Part shown: positions 23,005-33,648 of the stretch, one piece after another
Numbering within the stretch: position 1 is the stretch's first letter
Layout: each line of letters begins with the position of its first letter
DNA from: Diplolepis rosae
Lineage: Eukaryota > Arthropoda > Insecta > Hymenoptera > Diplolepididae
DNA length: 64,000 nt
Assembly (NCBI GenBank): GCA_030998225.1
Contig: JAPYXD010000727.1
Location: 7,626,001 to 7,690,000 of the forward strand
Direction: 5' to 3'
Program-made: the position numbers and the translations under genes
Notes under the pieces: model-generated
The model's database searches: none
What the model saw: the letters and a program-made list of their open reading frames with translations, nothing else
Told to the model about the DNA's origin: nothing

Positions 23005-23655
23005 CTAATTAAAATTAGACTTATTAGAATCATTAGCACTATGAGCATTATCTTGATCAAGTAACTCAAGATTTGTTGTATCTGTGGAATTTTCTATTTC
23101 AGAATGAACTTGAGATTTTTCCTCTTCTCTTTGCAACCTTCGTTTTCTTCTTGTATCATTTTCATCTTGTTTTTTTCTCTTGTTAGTTGCAGCATTTGGT
23201 AAATTACACGAAGGTATTGCATTTTTTTTTAAATATCGCTGACTTTTGAAAAAGCTTTTAATATACAATAAAATAGGTATTTTATTGAAATAAATTTAAA
23301 AAGTGATACACAAGGTTACAAGCATCTTAAACTTCTTTTATTTTAAAAAGCAAAATAAAATATTTATAGAGTAAAAAACGAAATAAATTAAAAATTTGTA
23401 AAAAGATTTGTATGTGCAATTGATTGTATAATTCTTTTCTACAGTATTTAAATTTTTTCTCTAAACACAAACATCATCAGATGACTACTATTTTCAGTAC
23501 TGCCTTAAGAAAATATAAATGATTTTTTAAAACCAATATACAAATATATGCAATTATCAATTTACCTGGTAAAATGTAATCACTTTTTGTACAATGCAAG
23601 GAGCAAACTTGCATGTAATCTGGTACATTTTTTCCAATTATTAAAACTTACAATA
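23005..23655 (-). pseudogene. THAP-domain protein fragment, two exons
   Basis: Read on the minus strand, a first exon (about 23655-23566) has a tryptophan followed by VPDYMQVCSLHC, the second half of a C2CH THAP zinc finger. The final His-Phe of the usual C-x2-H-F is replaced by His-Cys. After an intron starting GTAAATTG, the second exon (23238-23005) begins RYLKKNAIPS, matching the AVPSxF end motif of THAP domains. It then becomes a basic, Glu-rich linker. The N-terminal Cys pair is absent, cut near the MITE cluster. It could belong to an ISL2EU-like or P-like transposase, or to a host THAP gene. Only the domain remnant is certain. Confidence 0.55.
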
Positions 23656-23689
23656 CGCTACTTAACTACACAAGATCAAGAAAATAAAA

Positions 23690-24715
23690 ATGGCCGGAAC
23701 TAGTCGTGAAATATCAAGCGCAATGGACGAGAATCATGATGAATACTAGATTAGATTCGAGTGTACGCATAAAAACTTGTATTCGAACCGAAGTCACATA
23801 ATAGTATATTGCGTGCCTAGGCACACAATGAGGGTTATTGCGTGACGAGCGACAATGCTCGCAGGAGAGCGAAGCCAAGGCGTGTAGTCGAGACGTAGCT
23901 GAGGCAAAGCCGAGACAAAGCCGAGGCGCGATCGGTCCTGCGAGCATTGTCGCTCGTCACGCAATAACCCTCATTGTGTGCCATGGCACGTATTCTATTT
24001 TATGTGCCATCGACGCGCAAACTCGTTTTTTCGCTACAGTTAACAGTAGCGCAATGTAGTACATTTCGACAGAAAGGAATGAAATGTAAAAATTGAACTG
24101 CGCATGCGCCCATAGCCATGAAACGAAGCTCAATCCTTCTTATTCTTCTTCTTCTTCGTACAGCGTTAGCATCTTACTGGCAAAGCCTTGTACATTTGAA
24201 CTGCGCATGCGTCTACTAAAATCCATTACTACTACACAAGATCGATAAAATCAAAATGGCCGGGACTAGTCGTGACATATTATGTGACTTCGGTGCGTAT
24301 ACGAGTTTTTATGCGTAAATCTAATCTAGTATTGTAGTTGTTTGCGGCGCTAGTCATTACACTTGATATGTCACGACTAGTCCTGGCCATTTTTATTTTA
24401 TCGGTCTTGTGTAGTAGTAATCGATTTTAATAGGCGCATGCGCAGTTAAATTTTTGCATTTCATTCCTCTGTAGCGCAATATACTACATTGCGCTACTGT
24501 CAACTGTAGCGAAAAAACGAGTTTGCGCGCCGGTGGCACATAAAATATAATATGTGCCAATGCACACAATTCGGGTAATTACGAGACACGCTTAAAATGC
24601 TCGCAGGACTGATCGCGCCTCGGCTTCGTCTTGGCTTCAATCGCCTGCGAGCATTGTCGCTCGTCGTGTAATAACCCTCATTATGCGCCTAGGCACATAA
24701 TATACTATTATAAAC
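23690..24715. mobile_element. Cluster of nested GC-rich palindromic MITEs (I)
   Basis: It holds two hairpin elements (about 23801-24005 and 24533-24715) whose cores are inverted GACAATGCTCGCAGGA/TCCTGCGAGCATTGTC, with TGTGCCTAGGCACA-like ends. They are embedded in a second palindromic family: inverted copies of the segment running from the CTACACAAGATC end, through GGCCGGGACTAGTCG, to the TGCGCATGCGC motif. No coding capacity is seen. The cluster is much richer in CpG than its surroundings. Confidence 0.75.
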
Positions 24716-26450
24716 TGTAAACAACAAATTCCCCATGGAAATATTAACTGAAAAAAAATTCATCAAAATCAGTGGAGCGGCGGATTTTCGATAGCTGACG
24801 CACGGCGGCAAGGTGGGGAGGGGCTGGATGCACTCTAAAAAAATATTGATTCGATCGTTTAAAATCGGTGGCGCAGCTGTAGTCGCACTTTTCTCGGGAA
24901 CTACTTGCGATAAAGTAATGATTTTTTTTTATTTCATACTTTGCAACGAGAGGAATTCATTTCTACTGTTGAAAATTCAATAATTTTGCTAGTTGAGCAG
25001 TGAAGTACGTGTAATTTATCAACTGAATTTCGTTGCAGTTTTATTCAAAGTTTCGATGTAAAAAAATAAAAAAGGATTTTACAATCAAGAAAATTTATTT
25101 TTTACACCTATATTTACATTTCTACTTCTATTGTAAATTAAATCTAAAAATTTTTTTAACTATACACACAATTTTATCGTTGCATAAAATGTACAATGTT
25201 TTACAAAAATATATATTTTACAAGCGTATATTTTTTACTAATTAATAATATATTTAATATAATTGTATGCATTATTTTATTAAATTAAAAATAATTTAAT
25301 TGAAGCATAACATTGTATGTTACAAATAAAATAATAAAAAGTTATGCAAATTAAGTGAAACACTTGGAAAAATGCGTTTTGCGACTAAGAAATTTATTAA
25401 ATAATTTCCCTTAGTTGCAAAATTAAATTTTTTTATCAAGCAATGATGATGTTCAATGTAAAATAGTGAAATATATCAATAAAAAAATCAACATCACCAT
25501 ATCTACCTCTCAGGTTCGTACAGGTTAATTGTTTATCAAAACAATTTTTTCTGTGAAAAAAACCCAGCGGAGTGGAAGCGTTCCTTTTTTCAGAGAAAAA
25601 ATTGTGCAAATATGTATTGAAAATTCCATCTGGTCTTAAATGACGTTAATTCTAAATCACAGATTGATAGGGTCGATATGGTAGAGTTCGGTTATCATGA
25701 TGAGTGATACACTCTTCTAATTATCGACACTATTGACACAATCGACTGAAATGGTTTAGAAAAATTTGTAAATTGTTTATTAATTTGTTTATAAGGCCAC
25801 AAGTCATAAACTAACAAACTTCCCGACTCCAGGTTTTGCACACATAATTGTCAATAATAAGAGGTATTCGGACGTTCTTAAACGGCGCGATATGAGTAAA
25901 CAAAGCCTTTGAATGATTGTTTATTTAAACGTCATAAACATTATCTATTTTTATTCATAACTTTTGAACTAATCAATATTTTTTACAGTCGGCATCTATT
26001 TTTGTAGGATTTTTCATAAGGAAAAAAAAGTTATGAAACTATTTTCCAATAAAATGGAAAGAATTAATGATATAAGCGGAAAACGTGAAATTTTGATAAA
26101 AAATTATAAATAACCGTAATTTAAACAATGACGTCCATCGATTTGACATCACGGGAAAAGATATGTTGTTTCACTTATTTTTTGACGTCTAAACTCAATT
26201 TTTCAACCTGCTCCAAGAAAAGATCGCGAAAGGCTGTTTTTTGGACTATATCGCCTGGACTATTAAGGACAATTTCAACGGTGTTAACTAGTCGCCACGA
26301 CCAGGTATTCAGAATATGGCTACCATAGCTACAAATCATGTTACTGTAGCCATGGGTCAAGTAGCGACAACAAGTCTCCCTCGTTACAGTCATTTTTTTC
26401 CAACTACAATATTCCTAGTCATTATGACCAGATGCTATTTTTTTCTGTGT
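24716..26450. other. AT-rich unassigned region
   Basis: No gene is supported. A hairpin built on caattttttctgtgaaaaaa and its complement lies at about 25540-25610. Two complementary open frames at 26128-26393 have no recognisable motif. Confidence 0.5.
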
Positions 26451-26637
26451 ATATGCGCCAATGCTGCACACAATTCGGGTAATTACGAGACTCGCTTAAA
26501 ATGCTCGCAGGACTGATCGCGCGTTGGCTTGGTCTCGGCTTTGTCTCGACTACGCCTTGGCTTCGATCTCCTGCGAGCATTGTCGCTCGTCGCGTAATAA
26601 CCCTCATTATGCGCCTAGGCGCATAATATACTATTAT
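26451..26637. mobile_element. Palindromic MITE, single copy
   Basis: Same family as 24533-24715: a TGCGCCAATGC-like left end, inverted ATGCTCGCAGGA/TCCTGCGAGCAT core, and a GCGCCTAGGCGCATAATATA right end. Confidence 0.75.
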
Positions 26638-26696
26638 TGGAAAACTCTAATGTTTCAATAAACTAAAAGTGAAATCGTAAAATAAGAACAAGAGTG

Positions 26697-27345
26697 TACT
26701 AATATTCATCGATTCAACTACTGCGCTTATTTGATTTACCCCTATGTTCCTGCAGTTCACTTAACTTCAAAAATGACACTGGGGCCTTTATAAACTATGG
26801 AAAGTAAGTTAAAAAGTAGTCAAACTTACTGAGATTGTTTTTCAGTGTACGTGTAATGAAAAAGTACTGTCAATTTACTCAAAAAAAATTTCCTAGCTTG
26901 AAAACAGATTTTTTACTGTGAAAACAGTAATCTTAACATTCCAAGCGAATAGCCCTCCGTTGCCGTTAAAAACGGTAAATATTAGAGTCTTAACTCGAAT
27001 TTTCCCTGTATTTTTTCTCTCAGTGTGGAAAATCCCTTTTATTCATTATTTTCTCAGTGAGATACCTGAACAAAACTGGTCACGTGACTCTGCTGATATA
27101 GCCCCTTAAATTCAATGCGGAGGACCAATAGGGCCGTAATGGTATCCTTTTTTGTAGGTGGGGTAGTGTAAGGGCTGACCTCATTAAACCCCTACTAGAA
27201 AGTCTAGTAGGGCCTACCTCGACAAAAGCATTACGTTACCGACAGGGCTCTGACTAGTTTTCCACGCTAGATCCCGACTAGAGATAGGGCAAACTCGTCG
27301 GGGCCCCATTAGACCCCTATCAAAATTTCTACACGGAAACAGAGT
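26697..27345. mobile_element. Truncated inverted copy of the CCCGTGTAG element
   Basis: It is the reverse complement of about 281-855, ending at AAATTTCTACACGG where the TIR would be. The other half of the element is missing. Confidence 0.75.
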
Positions 27346-27877
27346 CGACCTTATCTGTATCCTGGCACGGCCGTACGGGTACCACAAATACGGTATACTT
27401 TAGGCTGCTTTAATTAATTATCAGGCCCCTTACATCAATTTTTTGATCAAGCAATCTGCTGCGGACCTGGTTCGAGCCTTTTTTTAAATAAGTCAAAATA
27501 AGGTAGTTTCCGCACGGGTAATTACAGATACTCTTGATTTGTTCATATTGCGACAAAACCAAGATTTAATGCAAAATTGTGAAAATGTAATTCAAGAGTG
27601 AAAAGTTAATAAATATAACCTCCTTGTTACGAGCGTATCAAGGCGGTGGCATTTTTCCAAAAATTCGTAATACTAAATCATTAATTAAATTTGTATGTCA
27701 CTTGAAGCGCCCGTAACCCGAACACCTTGACAAGACCGCTGATGCAGCTCATCGTTATTCGGGTCACAGACTATAAAAAAATATTTGGTTCATGAAGGAA
27801 ATTTCCAATCTTGCTACTTTAACCCTTCGTCCGACACCCGGTTCCAGCCAGACCTTTTTTGTTTTCAATCGTTAATT
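27346..27877. other. Unassigned interval with a tRNA B-box-like site
   Basis: At about 27468-27480 GGTTCGAGCC matches the Pol III B-box and is followed by a T run. No tRNA fold is evident. The stretch 27520-27610 is inverted relative to about 31120-31185. Confidence 0.35.
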
Positions 27878-28905
27878 AATAGTATATTATGTGCCTAGGA
27901 GCATAATGAGGGTTATTACGCGACGAGCGACAATGCTCGCAGGAGAATCGAAGCCAAGGCGCGATCAGTCCTGCGAGCATTTTAAGCGAGTCTCGTGATT
28001 ACCCGAATTGTGTGCATTGGCACATATTCTATTTTATGTGCCTCGAGCGCGAAAACTCGTTATTTCGCTACAGCTGAGAGTAACGCAATTTTTTGTATTG
28101 CGCTACAGAGGAATGAAATGTAAAAATTGAACTGCGCATGCGCTTATAGCCATACAGCGGAGCACAATCTTCTTCTTATTCTTCTTCTTCTCCGTTCAGC
28201 GTTAGCACCCTACTGACAAAGCCTTGTACATTTGAACTGGGCATGCTCTATTACAACGATCGATAAAATCAAAATGGCTGGGACTAGTTGCGAAATATCA
28301 AGTGTAATGGAAGAGAATCATGATGAATACTAGATTGGATTCGAGTGTACGCATAAAAACTCGTATACGCATCGAAGTCACATAAAATAGAATACCTGCC
28401 AATGCACACAATTCGGGAAATCACGAGACTCGTGACAATGCTCGCAGGACTGATCGCGCCTCGGCTTCGATCTCCTGCGAGCATTGTCGCTCGTCACGCA
28501 ATAACCCTCATTGTGCGCCTAGGCACGTAATATACTATTATGTGACTTCGGTGCGTATACAAGTTTTTATGCGTACACTCGAATCTAATCTAGTATTCAT
28601 CATGATTCTCGACCATTGCACTTATATTTCGCGACTAGTTCCGGCCATTTTTATTTTCTTGATCTTGTGTAGTAGTAGCGTATTATAATAGAGCATGCGC
28701 AGTTCAAATTTACAAGTCTTTGCCAGTACGGCGCCATCGCTGTACGAAGAAGAAGAAGAATAAGAAGATGATTACTCTCCGCTGTATGGTTATAGGCACA
28801 TGCGCAGTTCAATTTTTACATTACATTCCTCTTTGTCGTAATACACAACATTACGCTACTCTCAACTGTAGCGTAAAATCGAGTTTACGCGCCGAAGGCA
28901 CAGAA
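27878..28905. mobile_element. Cluster of nested GC-rich palindromic MITEs (II)
   Basis: It holds two hairpin copies (27878-28045 and about 28378-28545) with the GACAATGCTCGCAGGA core, framed by inverted copies of the second module. That module has CTACACAAGATC-type, GACTAGTTCCGGCC-type and TGCGCATGCGC segments. The arrangement repeats cluster I, so the composite probably moves or duplicates as a unit. Confidence 0.75.
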
Positions 28906-31243
28906 ATATATTTCTAATTCAGCTGGCGACTCGTGCTCCCAGGTAGCTTCCTGAAATTTTATTGGCTTTCGATCTATAACAAAATCATGACGAAAAAGTC
29001 CTTAGAAAAGGATGTTATAAGGACATTAAAAAAGTACACCTTCGGACCGACACATGGTGCCTGGCTGGACCCCTATACATTTTGTATGAAAACGTATGGA
29101 ATCCCAAGTAACATTTTTGTAACTCAGCTATATATGAGAAGGTGGGAGAGGAACAGAAGTATATTCAATTTTTAAATTTTATTCTGCATCCTCCTATTTC
29201 ACGCACTCATCCGTACAAGCTTTACAAAAAATTTTATTCAGGATATGATATATTTTCATTATTTTCCCTGGCCATTTTCTACTATTTCATAGTAATTTTA
29301 TATCCAGACTATCTTTTATGATCATTCGACATACACGCATGTATATATTCATGTACACATAAGTACATTCGTGTGTATTATTACTATAATTTTGTTTTAT
29401 CTCTTTATTCGCATCAGTTGACTAGTGAACATTGGACGCATAGCAAAATAGCGCGTAAACAACACATATAAATAAATGTACACAAACACTACCATGTATG
29501 TAATCGTGTATATTGGTTGTTTCTCTTATATTGCGCTATGCGTATTTCACATTTTGAGCGTTAATTGACGATTGAGTGTTGAACGACAAGTTAGTGCCAA
29601 TAAAAAATATTTTTCATAGCGCCTCTTCTGAAAATCAGATTTTAGGTACCTGCGAAGCGGGTTGAAACAACGATTTTCGCCCCTATGGTTGAAAATCGCA
29701 GTTTCGACCTGCTCTAAAGGCGCCGAAAAACTCGTTTTTTCTGTTCGAAATGTTCAAATCCAGTGTGTCAACAAAATTCAAAAATCGCATATACTTGTTT
29801 TAGTTGCATTCCTGAGAACCAGTAAGAGAGTTCGTATCATATCATATCATAAAATTCATTGTGATCCCTTTTTTTTTCTTCAAACAGCATTTAAATAACC
29901 CAAAATAAAATACAAAAATAAACGAAAAAAAACCATTTTTTCCTTACAGTCCAAAACGTTTAAGGAATTTTTTTCACATTTATACGTATTAAAACATAAT
30001 ATGCCAAAACCACTGAGAAAATGTTATTGGCTTTGATGTACTTTAACATACAAATGGTAAATTAAAGCCAATGCAATCGTATATTATGGAAAACTGGTAT
30101 ACATTTATTTTAAATTAAATAATTTTCAATCAATATACATCAAAAGTAAAGGTGACATTATTCAAAAGATATACATACGTAAATTAAAATCAAAGTTAAA
30201 AGCTGTATCCTTCTTAAGATGAAAATATTTCGAATGTAATATGCGCTACTGAAAAACAAACTCCCATTATATGCGATGAAAGTTTAATACAGAAATTTCT
30301 AACACTATTCCAACAAATTTTACCTGAGTAATAACTTACCGAACTAATTCGAAATTAAAACTAAAATAAAGGCGGGATCGTTATAAATATAAATGACGAA
30401 AACTAATAGGTAAATATCTGACGCGTGAATATCTGAATGAATTCATATAATCGTACATTTTGGTTTGTATAAATTTCAAATTAAAGCTATCCATTTCTTT
30501 CTTACCTTAAAGCTATAAGGTTGAAGTAAAGAAAAAGGGTGTGTGTGTGCGAGTGAGTCGCGTAAGGTCAAGGGTGGTTCCTTTTTGGAATCACGGCAAC
30601 ATTAAATCGAATTTGACCCGGGTCTCCAAGACTTTAGCAGCCAGAACGTATTCTCCTTAATTGCTTTTGCTCCCAGGACATCCAGTAGGATAAGGAACTA
30701 GAATGAACACAAGAAAGCGGTAACGTACTTTGTATCATTCTAATTTACTTTTTCTGTTTTAACTCATGTAAAAATTTTCACATCAGTTTATTTGCTTTCT
30801 TTTTCTTAAGAATAAAATTATCTTTTTATTTATATGAATTTTAGCCGATTGATTTAAACTTATTTAAAGCACCTTTCCCCTTTTCCTTCTTTCAAAATTA
30901 AAAGTGATAAGCGTCGGCGTGTAGAATACACTCTCAGTCTGAGAGTAGAAGACCAACGACCCCACATAATAATAAACGAATTTAGCTAATATTTATATTA
31001 ACTAAATTCGGCAGTTTGGATGACCTCCGCGTACTCATTATACTAATGAATAAAATATATTAAGGGTAATTATTTTTACTTTTTATGCATGTTATTTGAA
31101 TTAATAATAGCCTTACGTAACACTCCTTACTCTTGAATTACATTTTCACAATTTTGCATTAAATCTTGGTTTTGTTGCCGAGCGCCTAGGCGGTTATTGT
31201 ATGCGTACCTTAATGTCCACCTGACCTAAAAATAATAATAATA
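28906..31243. other. 2.3 kb without recognisable features
   Basis: Open frames up to 80 codons have no family resemblance. There is a short GTGTGTGTG tract near 30540 and a GC-richer stretch at 30550-30700 that I cannot identify. The stretch 31120-31185 is the inverted partner of 27520-27610. Confidence 0.5.
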
Positions 31244-31308
31244 CTACGCGGACACCTCATCCATTAGAGACTGACCGTCCCTGGCTTTGCCTCTACCTTT
31301 GTCTTCTG
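31244..31308 (-). pseudogene. Short paralogous or alternative terminal exon of the protease-homologue gene
   Basis: The acceptor context and about 100 bp of the preceding intron (31309-31415) match the acceptor side of the last exon at 43497. After the same TTACAG-like acceptor and in the same phase, the exon reads EDKGRGKARDGQSLMDEVSA and a TAG at 31244-31246. The start aligns with KGKSKKR of the long exon, but the repeat tail is absent. The intron side is cut at 31416, where a Mutator-like element begins. It could be an alternative 3' exon or the relic of a tandem copy. Confidence 0.45.
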
Positions 31309-31415
31309 CTGTAATGAATTGAAATTAACATTATAACACCATTAAAGAAGAACCTAGATCGTTCTAAAATAGGCGAACATTTTTTAATATAAATTTACAA
31401 CATAAAATTTTGAAA

Positions 31416-31995
31416 ATTTTTCCAAATGAGCCTTCGTGATTCGCTTGACATTGATCCGCGTGTGTTCCTATCCATTCATTGTACTCAGAAGTCCCAGATT
31501 TACTCTTCCAGTACTCGAAAACCTTACAATACTTGGATTTTACCTCAACACCAACGATTTTTCCTGTGTGCCATCCAATTAGTGACGTTACGTCGAAAAG
31601 TGAAGAAAACCCACGTTCCCTCAAAGAACCATCTCCGGAAACAGTTATTCCTTCAAGTTGTCCGTTTTGTACACAAATTTCTTTCTCATTCTCTGCTGCT
31701 TTTTTCATACTGACGTCTCTCACTGATCCAGTTGCGATCGAAGTAGAATCCACTAATCTGTCGTAGAAATATTGGAAAATAGGTCTTGGCAATTCCATGA
31801 AAGCGCAGAATTTCAGAATTCCATATAGCCCTACTCCTAGTAGTCGCATAGCTAAGACTATTCGACGGTTGATTTTGTAAGCATCATTTATAAATTTACA
31901 ACTTGGAATAACAAAGTCTGGACAATTAGGACGAGCGATTACTATCTTGAATCCCAAACCTCGAGGATTTCTGTACACTAAGAAACAAGCGTTCG
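31416..31995 (-). pseudogene. Mutator-like transposase, N-terminal-side fragment
   Basis: The frame reads RRIVLAMRLLGVGLYGILKFC, then a Phe-rich FQYFYDRLVD segment. Then follow a GITVSGDGSLRERGFSSLF box with the presumed catalytic Asp, SLIGWHTGKIVGVEVKSKYC and a QANHEGS motif. These are hallmarks of arthropod proteins annotated with a Mutator-like transposase domain. The frame is open for about 200 codons but is cut at 31416, at the edge of the duplicated block. The C-terminal half is present only in the other copy (59107-60620). Confidence 0.75.
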
Positions 31996-32129
31996 ACTGA
32001 TAATTTTAAAATCAATTGTCCGTTTTACACATGCACCTAAGCTGTACTAACGTGAGTTTCTGACGTGTACTGAAGCATTTCTAACTAAAAATGCTTCTAA
32101 CGGAAGCATGGCGACATCTACGTGGGGAA

Positions 32130-32455
32130 AAATGGAGATCAGAAGAATATGAATGATTACTTAAAACCACAAATAACTACCCCTTATAAATCAATTTATC
32201 ATGAAAATGCAAATATAGGTAAAGTTAATTTTATCATCCCATGGCATATATATTTTTTTCAGAATTTTCAGCTTCAATTTTACCTATTTGGTAATTTTCT
32301 TGTATAATCGTAACTTTTTTTGGGGTAGGTTACCCCCATAAAATGTTTCGACTAAATTAAGCAATTTATATTTTTAAACCCTCTGTGTGAAAGAATTTTT
32401 TCTGCTTGGTTTTATACGCAAAATTTACTTAATTTTGTAGAAATATAATAACATG
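32130..32455. repeat. Direct-repeat monomer flanking the LTR, left
   Basis: The sequence from CCCTTATAAATCAATTTATC through the TTGGGGTAGGTTACCCCC motif recurs, diverged, at about 38145-38330 on the other side of the solo LTR. The LTR therefore landed in a tandem repeat of roughly 300-bp units. Confidence 0.6.
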
Positions 32456-33074
32456 TGTTACGTCCCGAGCAAAAGGCGAGGGTAGTTTGGAATTTTGGAT
32501 GTAAGGGAGGAGGTTAGCTGATTATATCAGGTTGGTAAGGCCTGATAATTTATTTTTGTTTGTGGGTACGTTGTCAATTGTCAGGTCTATGGGCCCTGAG
32601 TTGTTCACAATGATAATAAAACACTAAATTGATAGATATGTGATAATTTATTATAAATAAATAAGTTGTTGGACAAGTTTTCACATAGAATGATACTTAG
32701 TTGGTAACTTACTTGTCTACCTCTTAAATTAGAGGGCAAGAGAGAATTGTTGTTTTTTACTCCTATTATTGCAAGTCAACGGCACAAATCCTTGCAGGAT
32801 AGTTGGGTTTCGTTTGAGTCTCCGTGAGGTAGCAAAACAACGATAAATTTTGCAGGAGGTATGGTGTAAGGGATGCAAGTCCACCAGCAACTGATGTGAT
32901 CAATTATCCGCTGACGTATCTTGTTAAGTACACGAGAAATGAATCAAACATGCACTTGTTAACAAGATAGGTTAGTTCCTCCCGATTTCAGAAATGAATC
33001 AGTATTAACCGACACGACTAAATACGACGATACACGTAACCCAAAGGCACTATCTAGCACTACGGTTTCCGGAC

Positions 33075-33150
33075 TTGTATAAAGTCACACGCCGTGCAAA
33101 TTTATATAAAGTCACGCGCGGTGCAATTCTGTATAAAGTCACGTTCGATC
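33075..33150 (+). promoter_or_regulatory. Three tandem TATAAAG units in the LTR
   Basis: TATAAAGTCACGCGC-like units repeat three times with a 27-bp period. A matching set is at about 61935-62000. They could be the promoter TATA region of the retrotransposon, but no start site can be seen. Confidence 0.4.
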
Positions 33151-33648
33151 AAAGATCTATGTTTTCTCCCACCACGGTCTATTACTACTGGTCAATGTTG
33201 ATCTGCAATTTGGATTTTATATCCCTTCTATTCTCTCTCTTACCTATTCTTATTTCTAATCATCAAGTAGATCGAGGTACGACTAAGAATACCTGCATCT
33301 ACTTAGTTGTAGCTTATATTTTATGTGTTACAGCCTATGATTGATTGATTAATTGATTTTCTATAATCAGTCAATATTTGTGATGACATGTTTTTTCATT
33401 TGTAGATGGTTTATGATTAATTGATGAATTATTATTGATTTTTATCAATATTAATAGTAATTGTATGCTCAAATACTAACAGGGATGGTATACTAATTAT
33501 TAATTAAAGCCGTAATTAGTCAATGTTAATGGCACCATGCCAGTAACCTGTTACCATCTCGTCAGGTCACTAGCGCTGCATCACTATATTATCGACGCGC
33601 GGCATGATTCACTTTCTAATTACCGCGCGGTCAATTACCATATAGACC

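Noticed and set aside
26128..26393. Complementary frames of 66 and 72 codons as a gene
   Set aside because: No motif, no splice structure and no homologous copy in the window; they lie beside MITEs.
28933..29175. 80-codon open frame
   Set aside because: Nothing recognisable and no context; length is within chance for this composition.
31426..31766. Two plus-strand frames of 95 codons, and their copies at 60045-60385
   Set aside because: They are antisense to the recognised Mutator-like transposase.
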